From NCBI GenBank assembly GCA_003648845.1, contig QMQA01000070.1, positions 1 to 6,580 on the forward strand: 6,580 nt of DNA. Direction: 5' to 3'. Shown here piece by piece: positions 1 to 5,996 of this stretch (its first letter is position 1; each line of letters opens with the position of its first letter). Under the pieces are notes generated by a model, which saw only the letters and a program-made list of their open reading frames with translations, was not told where the DNA came from and made no database searches. Made by a program: the position numbers and the translations under genes. This DNA is from Candidatus Aerophobota bacterium (lineage in GTDB: Bacteria > Aerophobota > Aerophobia > Aerophobales > B3-G15).

Positions 1-110
1 ATTATACCAAGATAATCACTCACAGGTTTCCTCTTAAAGATATTCAGGAAGCCTTTAATCTTGCAAGCAAGGACAGAAGTCAGTTTATTAAAATTATGCT
101 GAAAATTTAG
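1..110 (+). CDS. Zinc-type medium-chain alcohol dehydrogenase, C-terminal end only (5' part outside window)
   Basis: The frame opening at base 3 stays open to a TAG at 108-110 and encodes the last 35 residues of a protein. They begin YTKIITHRF and end in KIMLKI. This is the C-terminal tail typical of zinc-dependent medium-chain dehydrogenases (threonine, sorbitol and L-gulonate type), where a K-x-I-x-THR-F/Y segment leads into the last helix and a short final strand. The complete dehydrogenase at 3285-4436 has the matching tail (KRIVTHRY near its C-terminus, then a helix and VVIVP). The two are homologous but clearly diverged, so this is not a recent duplicate. The catalytic and NAD-binding parts lie left of the window, so substrate and intactness cannot be judged. 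Distance and the promoter in between suggest it ends an upstream transcription unit of the same locus. Confidence 0.8.
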   Translation, partial: YTKIITHRFPLKDIQEAFNLASKDRSQFIKIMLKI

Positions 111-159
111 GAATTTGACCTTATCTTTGAAATCTCTTGTAAAAAAAGAGAGTTTGTTA

Positions 160-187
160 TTGTCAAAAAGAAATATGATTGTATCAT
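160..187 (+). promoter_or_regulatory. Probable sigma-70-type promoter for the transporter genes
   Basis: A -35 box TTGTCA (160-165, 5 of 6 to consensus) and a -10 box TATCAT (182-187, 5 of 6) are separated by 16 bp. Transcription would start near 194, giving a leader of about 107 nt before the binding-protein gene. A weaker alternative, TTGACC (115-120) with TGTAAA (138-143) at 17-bp spacing, lies just downstream of the preceding gene's stop codon. Called by eye; no transcript data. Confidence 0.5.
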
Positions 188-188
188 A
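174..188. promoter_or_regulatory. Perfect palindrome overlapping the -10 box, candidate repressor operator
   Basis: TATGATTGTATCATA is a perfect inverted repeat with 6-bp arms and a 3-bp centre. It covers the predicted -10 box entirely. A dimeric regulator bound here would block RNA polymerase. Hexuronate genes in many bacteria are controlled by GntR-family (UxaR/UxuR-like) or LacI-family repressors, which bind short palindromes, but no regulator gene is present in this window. Operator function is an inference from position and symmetry only. Confidence 0.35.
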
Positions 189-229
189 AAAGCAGGTTTT
201 AGAGGAAAAAGGTGAGAATTAAGGCCGGG

Positions 230-264
230 AAGGAGGTGGCATAAGGAAACGGCCAATAGTCCTT
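230..264 (+). promoter_or_regulatory. Leader hairpin holding an orphan Shine-Dalgarno sequence (tentative)
   Basis: The predicted leader contains a near-perfect Shine-Dalgarno core, AAGGAGGTG (230-238), with no ATG, GTG or TTG at usable distance downstream. It can fold back: AAGGA (230-234) pairs with TCCTT (260-264), and TGGC (237-240) pairs with GCCA (252-255), leaving a small internal loop and an 11-nt apical loop. This may be an mRNA-stabilising or ribosome-standby structure, or chance in a purine-rich leader. It resembles no riboswitch class I recognise. Confidence 0.2.
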
Positions 265-300
265 CGAAAATATAAGAAAGAGTTTGGGGGAGGTGTTAAA

Positions 301-1287
301 ATGTTAAGTAAACGATTAGCAAAAGTTTTGGTTGTATCTTTGATTTTATCCATGGTTGTAAGTGGCATCTGTAGTGTCTCTTTTGCCGCTCAATCACCAC
401 AAGAAAAGTACCTCATATACTTTATTCCCCATGCTGGAGCGGGAGATCCCTTCTGGGCTTGTGAGAAAAAAGGCTGGGAGGCAGCTTGCAGTATACTTCC
501 TGTAAAAGGAGTATTTGCTGCCCCACCCAAGTATAGTCCTAAAAGGCAGGTAGAGCTTGTATGGACAGCATTAGCAGCAGGAGCAGATGGAATAGTGGTT
601 ACACTTTCAGAGCCGGAGATGTTTAGAGAGCCTCTTGAGTATGCCAGAGATCACGGTGTTCCAGTACTTGTAGCCAATACCGAACAATATGGTCCCCCTG
701 AGGAAAAGGTCCCTTATATAGGTTACGTAGGTCAGGATGAAACTCTAACAGGGGAGGCTCTGGCTAAGAGAGTTTTAAAGGAGTTTACACCTACCCGAGC
801 AGTAATTGGAATTCATCAGGCTGGACTTTACTGCCTGGAGTTGAGAGCTAAAGGAATTATAGAAGTTCTGGGTAAGCGCAATATACCTGTAGAGAAGTTA
901 AATATCACACCCGAGCCTTCAAAAGCAATTGGAATACTGGACAGTTACCTTAAAAGACACCCGGATACAGATATGATTTTTACACTCGGACCCTTAGGTA
1001 CAGCAGCATCAGTAAGGTTAATTCGTGAGAAAGGTTTGAAAGGTAAGGTTCGTCTTGCTACTATGGATGTTGACGATTTAGCTCTGGAAGCTATTGACAA
1101 AGGAGAGATGATAGCTACCATTGCTCAACAACCTTTCATGCAGGGATTTCTCAGTGCAGTCAGTATCTACCTGCGCCTTGCTTACGGATATATGCCTCCA
1201 GCAAAGCTGCCAACAGGGCCAACAGTTATTGACAAATCCAATTTACCGATTGTAAGAAAACAGCTCGAAACGACCGGAGGAGCTTAA
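301..1287 (+). CDS. Sugar ABC transporter substrate-binding protein (CUT2/RbsB-like, Peripla_BP_4 family)
   Basis: This is the secreted receptor that captures the sugar or sugar acid and delivers it to the permease. The 328 residues begin with a signal peptide: K4/R5, a hydrophobic core at about 9-23, and a signal peptidase I site S-F-A at 27-29. The C24 context (SGIC) does not fit a lipobox, so a lipid anchor is unlikely. The mature part has the type I periplasmic-binding fold of the RbsB class: DPFW at 49-52, the AAGADGIVV strand at 92-100, VPVLVANTE at 120-128, GYVGQDE at 141-147, and a C-terminal TMDVDD where relatives usually have GxD at the hinge. The start is supported by a strong ribosome site, GGAGGTG (289-295), 5 nt before the ATG. 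It is the first gene of the transporter set, followed by its own terminator, which fits the usual need for excess binding protein. Cargo is unknown; the neighbours suggest a hexuronate, hexonate or related compound. Confidence 0.9.
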   Translation: MLSKRLAKVLVVSLILSMVVSGICSVSFAAQSPQEKYLIYFIPHAGAGDPFWACEKKGWEAACSILPVKGVFAAPPKYSPKRQVELVWTALAAGADGIVVTLSEPEMFREPLEYARDHGVPVLVANTEQYGPPEEKVPYIGYVGQDETLTGEALAKRVLKEFTPTRAVIGIHQAGLYCLELRAKGIIEVLGKRNIPVEKLNITPEPSKAIGILDSYLKRHPDTDMIFTLGPLGTAASVRLIREKGLKGKVRLATMDVDDLALEAIDKGEMIATIAQQPFMQGFLSAVSIYLRLAYGYMPPAKLPTGPTVIDKSNLPIVRKQLETTGGA

Positions 1288-1298
1288 AGTTAAATGTT

Positions 1299-1338
1299 AA
1301 ACGAGAAGGGCTATTTAAAATAGCCCTTCTCGTTTTTT
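1299..1338 (+). terminator. Strong intrinsic terminator between binding-protein and permease genes
   Basis: ACGAGAAGGGCTA (1301-1313) is perfectly complementary to TAGCCCTTCTCGT (1321-1333). The stem can extend inward through TTT/AAA to leave a tiny loop, and the descending arm runs into six T (1333-1338). It begins 13 bp after the binding-protein stop codon. Because the permease and ATPase follow on the same strand with no clear promoter of their own, it probably works as a partial terminator or 3'-end stabiliser that lowers expression of the membrane components relative to the receptor. Confidence 0.9.
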
Positions 1339-1399
1339 GCTATTAATAAAGACAGATTTTCCAAAAGTTGCTTGAGTTAAAATAAACTGAGGTAATACT

Positions 1400-2365
1400 A
1401 TGATACAGGTAATAGCTCGCAGTATAAAGAGGTTTCCCGAAATAGCAGCTGGTGTTAGTTTTCTTGTAATTTGTGTGGTATTTGCCATCCTGAGTAACAG
1501 GTTCTTAACCCTCTCCACATGGGGAGAAATATTGGCAACAGGAGCTGAATTAGGCATAATAGCAGTACCTGTGGCACTTTTGATGATCAGTGGCAATTTT
1601 GACCTTTCTGTGGGCTCGACTTATGCACTAAGTGGTATGGTTTTTATATGGGCACTCAATTCTGGCTTACACCCTGTAATTTCTTTAATAATTGCAATTG
1701 CCAGTGGTGCTGGTGTAGGTTTTTTTAACGGTACAGTGGTTTTGAAGATGCATATTCATTCTTTTATAGTAACCCTTGGAGTGATGATGCTATTGAGAGG
1801 GTTGTTACTGGTGTGGACTGAAGGATTTCCTGCTTCTGTTAAGGGAGGAAAGGCAGCTCACCCGGTTTTGTTTGGTTTACTGGCAGGCAGAATAGGAAGA
1901 ACTCCTCTTAGAACAAGTGCTATATGGTTTATCCTGACAACAGCAGTTCTTACTTTTGTCCTGTTTAATACCAGACACGGAAATTGGACATTTGCTACTG
2001 GAGGAGATGTAGAGTCTGCTCGAGATGAAGGTGTATTGGTAGATAGAGTACAGCTTATTAATTTTGTGATTGTGGGAAGCATGGCTGCAGTTTCTGGACT
2101 TTTAGAAGTAGGAAGAATGTTTTCCGCATTTCCCACTCTTGGAGTTGGAATGGAGTTAGAAACTATAGCTTCAGCTGTAATAGGAGGTTGCCTCCTAACA
2201 GGAGGGGTGGGAAGCGTATTTGGTGCTTTCATTGGTGCTTTGCTGATGTCTACTGTAAGGATTGGTCTTGTACTGGCTGGTGCACCTGCTTACTGGTATC
2301 AAGCATTTATAGGCTTGCTGGTTATTATAGCGGTTATCCTTAGAGAAAGAATGATTAAAATTTAA
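1400..2365 (+). CDS. Sugar ABC transporter permease (CUT2/RbsC-like, BPD_transp_2 family)
   Basis: This is the integral inner-membrane subunit that forms the sugar channel, presumably as a homodimer. At 321 residues it has the usual RbsC length and is strongly hydrophobic throughout, with roughly eight to ten membrane spans. Family landmarks are clear: GNFDLSVGS at 65-73 (the CUT2 G-x-x-DLSVGS signature), a cytoplasmic ATG-G-D-V-E-S-A-R coupling loop near residue 200 followed by VDRV, and the glycine-rich block G-V-G-M-E-L then VIGG and LTGGVGS near 250-275. The ATG is preceded by GAGGT (1389-1393) at 6-nt spacing. It lies 61 bp downstream of the intrinsic terminator and 18 bp upstream of the ATPase gene, so permease and ATPase are co-transcribed. 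I found no good promoter in 1339-1399, so expression probably depends on read-through. Confidence 0.92.
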   Translation: MIQVIARSIKRFPEIAAGVSFLVICVVFAILSNRFLTLSTWGEILATGAELGIIAVPVALLMISGNFDLSVGSTYALSGMVFIWALNSGLHPVISLIIAIASGAGVGFFNGTVVLKMHIHSFIVTLGVMMLLRGLLLVWTEGFPASVKGGKAAHPVLFGLLAGRIGRTPLRTSAIWFILTTAVLTFVLFNTRHGNWTFATGGDVESARDEGVLVDRVQLINFVIVGSMAAVSGLLEVGRMFSAFPTLGVGMELETIASAVIGGCLLTGGVGSVFGAFIGALLMSTVRIGLVLAGAPAYWYQAFIGLLVIIAVILRERMIKI

Positions 2366-2383
2366 TAGAGAGAAAGGTGAAAA

Positions 2384-3151
2384 ATGAAGGAACCAATAGT
2401 AAGAATGGTAAACATACATAAAAAATTTGGTGAGGTTCAGGCTTTGAAGGGTGTGGACCTCGAGGTTTACCCAGGGGAGATAGTTGGGTTAGTTGGAGAT
2501 AATGGGGCTGGGAAGACCACTTTAGCCAAAATTTTAGCTGGTGTTTATTCTCCTGATAGAGGTGAGATTTATCTTGATGGAGAAAAAGTGCGATTTTCTT
2601 CCCCTAATGAGGCTCGAGCAAGAGGAGTGGGAATTGTTTATCAGGATACAGGACTTGTACCTCTGATGGATATTACGCGGAACTTTTTCCTTGGAAAGGA
2701 AATATTGAAAAAAATAGGGCCTCTAAAGGTTCTTGATAAGAGAAAAATGAAACAGGAGGTTAAGAGAGCTTTAGATAAGGTAGGCATAGCATCTATCAGA
2801 AATATAGACGAGAAAGTAGCGTTCTTATCAGGAGGAGAAAGACAGGCAATAAAAATAGGAAGAGTTTTATTTTTTAAGGCGCGGGTAGTAATACTGGACG
2901 AGCCTATGAGAGCGTTGTCAGTTAAAGAAGTAGGAAAAGTCCTGGCTGTAGTAGAGAGACTTAAAGAGAGTCAGATTGCTGTTGTATATATTACCCACAA
3001 TATATTTCATATTTATAGAACTGCTGATAGGTTTGTAATTTTAGACAAAGGAATTAAAGTTGGAGAAGTTCGCAAAGAGGATATAACTGAGGAAGGTTTG
3101 ATAAACATAATAAGAACTGGACGTATGGAGGCAATAAAGAAAACTTCCTGA
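2384..3151 (+). CDS. Sugar ABC transporter ATP-binding protein, single-domain CUT2 type
   Basis: This cytoplasmic ATPase powers the transporter. Its 255 residues hold one complete nucleotide-binding domain: Walker A GDNGAGKTT at 38-46, Q-loop Q87, signature LSGGERQ at 148-154, Walker B VVILDEP at 168-174 with catalytic E173, and switch H205. The sequence is RbsA/MglA-like (GEIVGLVGDNGAGKTT, ALSVKE), but classical CUT2 ATPases are about 500 residues with two fused domains. This one is half that, ends in a clean TGA, and the next 133 bp encode no second domain, so it should act as a homodimer with two competent sites, as in the known single-domain subgroup. The D-loop region reads EPMRALS where relatives commonly have EPTAALS. 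The ribosome site AAAGG (2373-2377) lies 6 nt before the ATG. It shares the transcript with the permease. Confidence 0.93.
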   Translation: MKEPIVRMVNIHKKFGEVQALKGVDLEVYPGEIVGLVGDNGAGKTTLAKILAGVYSPDRGEIYLDGEKVRFSSPNEARARGVGIVYQDTGLVPLMDITRNFFLGKEILKKIGPLKVLDKRKMKQEVKRALDKVGIASIRNIDEKVAFLSGGERQAIKIGRVLFFKARVVILDEPMRALSVKEVGKVLAVVERLKESQIAVVYITHNIFHIYRTADRFVILDKGIKVGEVRKEDITEEGLINIIRTGRMEAIKKTS

Positions 3152-3284
3152 TTCTCTCGCATTTTTTGTGCAGAGCAACTCTCTACTTTTTGCTCCTTTC
3201 TAAAAAGAAGATTTTTTCTTTCCTTTGATACGAACACTTTTGGTCAAGAGAGCTTTTAAATAGTTAGAGGAAAGGGAGTATGTT
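3152..3284. other. Intergenic gap between transporter and catabolic genes, no clear signal
   Basis: This 133-bp pyrimidine-rich spacer has only weak hairpins: GAGCAA (3173-3178) with TTGCTC (3190-3195), and AAAGAA (3204-3209) with TTCTTT (3216-3221). Neither has a proper T-tract after it. A TTGATA (3225-3230) has no -10 box at normal spacing. I see neither a convincing terminator nor a promoter, so the downstream genes may be read from the transporter transcript. Confidence 0.5.
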
Positions 3285-4436
3285 ATGAAAAAAGTAAAAG
3301 CAGCTGTTATAACCAGACCTGGTGAGATTGAAATACAGGAATTTCCCTATCCATCTATAAAAGAATCTGATATGTTAGTGAAGATAGAAATGTCAGGTAT
3401 TTGCGGGACAGATAAACACACCTATAAGGGTGAACTCAGGCAGTATGCAGGAACTGCAGCTGAAGAAGATGTTCCTTTGCCTGTAATCCCTGGTCATGAG
3501 AATGTAGGAGTTGTTGCAGAGATAGGAAAAGTTGCCAAGAAAAATTTAGAATTTTATGGGCAAGAACTTAGAGAAGGAGACAGAGTAGTTATTTGTCCAG
3601 ATATAATATGTGGCAGGTGCTGGTATTGTAGACACATTGCTGCTTATCCCTGGTGCGAGAATATTAAATCTTATGGAGTTACCATAAGCTGTAGTGATCC
3701 TCCACATCTTTTTGGAGGATGGGCAGAATATATGTACATTACTTCCAACACTTTTGTTTTTAAGGTTCCTCCAGAGATTCCTCCTGAAGTAGCTGTACTT
3801 ACCGAGCCACTGGTAGTTACCTATCATCTTGATAAAGCTAAGGAATTTTATTCCTTGGGAGGAGAAGGTTTTGGTACAGGAGATACAATACTAATTCAAG
3901 GTGTTGGACCTTTAGGACTGTGCCATATAATTAAGGCTAGAATAATGGGAGCAGGACAGATAATAGCCATAGACAGATCCGAGTATCGGTTAAAAATGGC
4001 AAAAGATTTCGGTGCAGATGTGGTTCTTAATGTGGAGAAAACCACAGAAGAGGAGAGAATAGAAAAAGTAAAAAATCTTACAAAGGGTCGAGGTGCTGAT
4101 ATAGTCGTGGAATGTGCAGGGGTTCCTGAGGTTGTTAGAGAAGGTATAGAGATGCTCCGAAAAGGGGGGATGTATTTTGAGGTAGGTAATTATGTGGAGG
4201 GAAAAGAGGTTTCTTTAAGTCCCCACAGACATATGTTAGCCAAAAGTATTCGCCTTATAGGAATGACCAATCATCCCTATACAGGTTATGGTCCCACCTT
4301 GGAGTTAATAAGAAGATACCTTGATACAATCCCCTTCAAGAGGATTGTTACCCATCGGTATAAAATAGAGAAAGCTAAAGATGCGATGCTTAAATCTATG
4401 GAACTGGAAAGTATGAAGGTAGTTATTGTCCCTTAA
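3285..4436 (+). CDS. Zinc-dependent medium-chain dehydrogenase, candidate aldonate/polyol dehydrogenase
   Basis: This is a cytoplasmic NAD(P)-dependent dehydrogenase of 383 residues, longer than the roughly 340-350 of sorbitol or threonine dehydrogenases. Catalytic zinc ligands are C40 (in GICGTD), H71 (in PGHE) and probably E72 or E174 (TEPL). The structural zinc site is C109, C112, C115 and C124. The Rossmann motif is GVGPLG at 206-211, with D230 ending the second strand, which favours NAD over NADP. The extra length lies around 50-65, 82-97 and 186-198. ATG 3285 follows AAAGGGAG at 6 nt; an ATG at 3280 is out of frame and stops after one more codon. It ends 39 bp before uxaE, so the two are probably co-transcribed. 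L-galactonate and L-gulonate 5-dehydrogenases are enzymes of this class that yield tagaturonate or fructuronate, so such a role is attractive here, but the exact substrate is inference. Confidence 0.9.
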   Translation: MKKVKAAVITRPGEIEIQEFPYPSIKESDMLVKIEMSGICGTDKHTYKGELRQYAGTAAEEDVPLPVIPGHENVGVVAEIGKVAKKNLEFYGQELREGDRVVICPDIICGRCWYCRHIAAYPWCENIKSYGVTISCSDPPHLFGGWAEYMYITSNTFVFKVPPEIPPEVAVLTEPLVVTYHLDKAKEFYSLGGEGFGTGDTILIQGVGPLGLCHIIKARIMGAGQIIAIDRSEYRLKMAKDFGADVVLNVEKTTEEERIEKVKNLTKGRGADIVVECAGVPEVVREGIEMLRKGGMYFEVGNYVEGKEVSLSPHRHMLAKSIRLIGMTNHPYTGYGPTLELIRRYLDTIPFKRIVTHRYKIEKAKDAMLKSMELESMKVVIVP

Positions 4437-4475
4437 AAAGTTGAGGCATCCTCATCAGAAGGAGAAAAAGAGATT

Positions 4476-5969
4476 ATGCAGAAAGAAAAAGCACTTCAAA
4501 GTTTTAATAAAAAATATGCCGATAGTTTTACACCTTATCCCAAATCTATAAGGGCTTTAAAGGATGGTTTTGTTTTTATGGCAAAGGGAGAAAAAGAGAA
4601 ATTTTTGATTTTGATGGAAAAATCGTCTATTGGCAGATTCCAGGCAGATGTGATTGGAAAAATTGAAGTTGATTCCACCGCTCTCACTGTAAAAGTTGCC
4701 GGGTTAACTCATCACAATCTCATCCAGCTTAGAGAATTTTTCCCCTTTCTTTCTCCCTCACCTGCATCTCTTAAAAAAAGCTTTGGTACAGGAGATCGTC
4801 TGGGAATAGCAACACCTGCTCATCTGAGGGCATTTGAAGGTAAAGATATCTTTCCAGTTTTAGCCCAGCAATCTGTTAGAGAAAATGAAAGAACGGGAAG
4901 AAGTTTTGAGGGAGTTCTGGATGATGCTATATGGGGATGTTTTGAGACAGGATATGAAGGAAGATTTGGAGCAGATGCAGACCATGTTAAAAAAATTGAG
5001 GATTTAAAAGAAGCTGTAGAGTGTGGATATACCATGTTTACGATAGACCCTTCCGATTTTGTGAGAGATGATATTTTTAACCTGAAAGAGGAGGAGAGAG
5101 AAAAGCTTTACAGTTTGCTTCCAGAAAAAAAGGAATTGGAAAAATGTTACCTTGAAAAAAGCTATAATATAAAAGGTAAAAATTTAAGTTTTGACAGAAA
5201 ATCTTTACGTGATATCTCACTTATCTATTGTAAAGCTCTGCAACATGTGGTAAAATGTTACAGATTTCTGGACGAGCATAAAAAAGGTGGTTTTGATTTT
5301 GAGGTATCAGTGGACGAGACCTCTCTTCCCACCTCTTTTTTAGCCCACATATTTATTGTAGAGGAGCTTCACAGAGAAAAGGTGGATTTCCAGAATCTTG
5401 CTCTCAGATTTGTGGGAGAGTGGCAAAAGGGAATAGATTATATAGGGGATGTGGAAAAATTTGGAAAAGAGGTTTCCCTGCATGCAAAAATAGCAAAACA
5501 TCTGGATGGGTATAAGTTATCTTTGCACTCAGGAAGCGATAAGTTCTCCGTATATCCAGTGTTTGCTGAAAAAACTGAGGGGAAATTCCATATAAAAACT
5601 TCTGGAACAAGCTACCTTGAGGCAATAAAAGTTATAGCAAGAAAAAATCCGTCTCTTTACAGGGAAATTCATCTTTTTGCCCTTAAAAACTTTGAAAAAG
5701 ATAAAACCTCCTATCATGTAACCACTGATTTATCACTTGTTCCTGATATAGATAAAATCCTGGATAAAAATCTTGAGACCTTACTGGAAACCCCAAATTC
5801 TCGTCAACTCATCCATATAACTTATGGTTCTGTTTTAAATGCAAAGGATAAAAAGGGAGAATATCTTTTTAAAGACAGAATTTACAGAACGCTTTTCAGG
5901 TATGAAGATGAACACCACAGTCAGGTTTCATCTCACATTAAAAAACACCTTGATCTTTTGAAAATTTAG
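4476..5969 (+). CDS. uxaE: Tagaturonate/fructuronate epimerase (UxaE family)
   Basis: UxaE interconverts D-tagaturonate and D-fructuronate, joining the galacturonate and glucuronate branches without the UxaB/UxaA altronate route. The 497-residue length fits the family, and I recognise its character from several blocks: FGTGDRLGIATPAH at 103-116, a segment with FETGYEGRFGADADHVK around 156-172, FEVSVDET at 275-282, HSGSDKFSVYP at 351-361 and KTSGTSYLEA at 374-383. The histidines and acidic residues in these blocks (D167, D169, H170, E276, D280, E281, H351, D355) are likely metal or substrate ligands; that assignment is my inference from conservation-like clustering. There is no signal peptide or membrane segment, so it acts in the cytoplasm. 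GGAG (4461-4464) precedes the ATG at 11 nt, slightly long, with further purines between. It follows the zinc dehydrogenase by 39 bp and precedes the SDR gene by 27 bp, a typical operon arrangement. Confidence 0.88.
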   Translation: MQKEKALQSFNKKYADSFTPYPKSIRALKDGFVFMAKGEKEKFLILMEKSSIGRFQADVIGKIEVDSTALTVKVAGLTHHNLIQLREFFPFLSPSPASLKKSFGTGDRLGIATPAHLRAFEGKDIFPVLAQQSVRENERTGRSFEGVLDDAIWGCFETGYEGRFGADADHVKKIEDLKEAVECGYTMFTIDPSDFVRDDIFNLKEEEREKLYSLLPEKKELEKCYLEKSYNIKGKNLSFDRKSLRDISLIYCKALQHVVKCYRFLDEHKKGGFDFEVSVDETSLPTSFLAHIFIVEELHREKVDFQNLALRFVGEWQKGIDYIGDVEKFGKEVSLHAKIAKHLDGYKLSLHSGSDKFSVYPVFAEKTEGKFHIKTSGTSYLEAIKVIARKNPSLYREIHLFALKNFEKDKTSYHVTTDLSLVPDIDKILDKNLETLLETPNSRQLIHITYGSVLNAKDKKGEYLFKDRIYRTLFRYEDEHHSQVSSHIKKHLDLLKI

Positions 5970-5996
5970 AAAATAAAAAAGAGGAAGGGGGATAAA

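Noticed and set aside
133..151. Hairpin TCTCTT/AAGAGA after the first gene, possible terminator
   Set aside because: The stem is six weak base pairs with a 7-nt loop and is followed by GTTTGTTATTG rather than a clean T-tract.
212..244. Ten-codon GTG-started frame in the leader, preceded by AGAGGAAAAAG
   Set aside because: It is too short to judge, uses a GTG start very close to the ribosome site, and has no composition that suggests an attenuator peptide; chance is the simpler explanation.
361..375. Possible lipobox cysteine (C24) in the binding-protein signal peptide
   Set aside because: The residue before the cysteine is isoleucine, not Gly, Ala or Ser, and a good signal peptidase I site (S-F-A) follows a few residues later.
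1355..1383. TAAAAT (1378-1383) as a -10 box for the permease gene
   Set aside because: No -35-like sequence lies at 15-18 bp upstream, and AT-rich matches of this kind are expected by chance here.
1858..2232. Long minus-strand open frame inside the permease gene, and similar ones opposite other genes
   Set aside because: They lie opposite well-supported genes and their translations show no recognisable domain; they are shadows of plus-strand coding.
3280..3288. Upstream ATG TTA TGA overlapping the zinc dehydrogenase start
   Set aside because: A start followed by one codon and a stop is probably accidental; the AAAGGGAG site is spaced correctly for the ATG at 3285.
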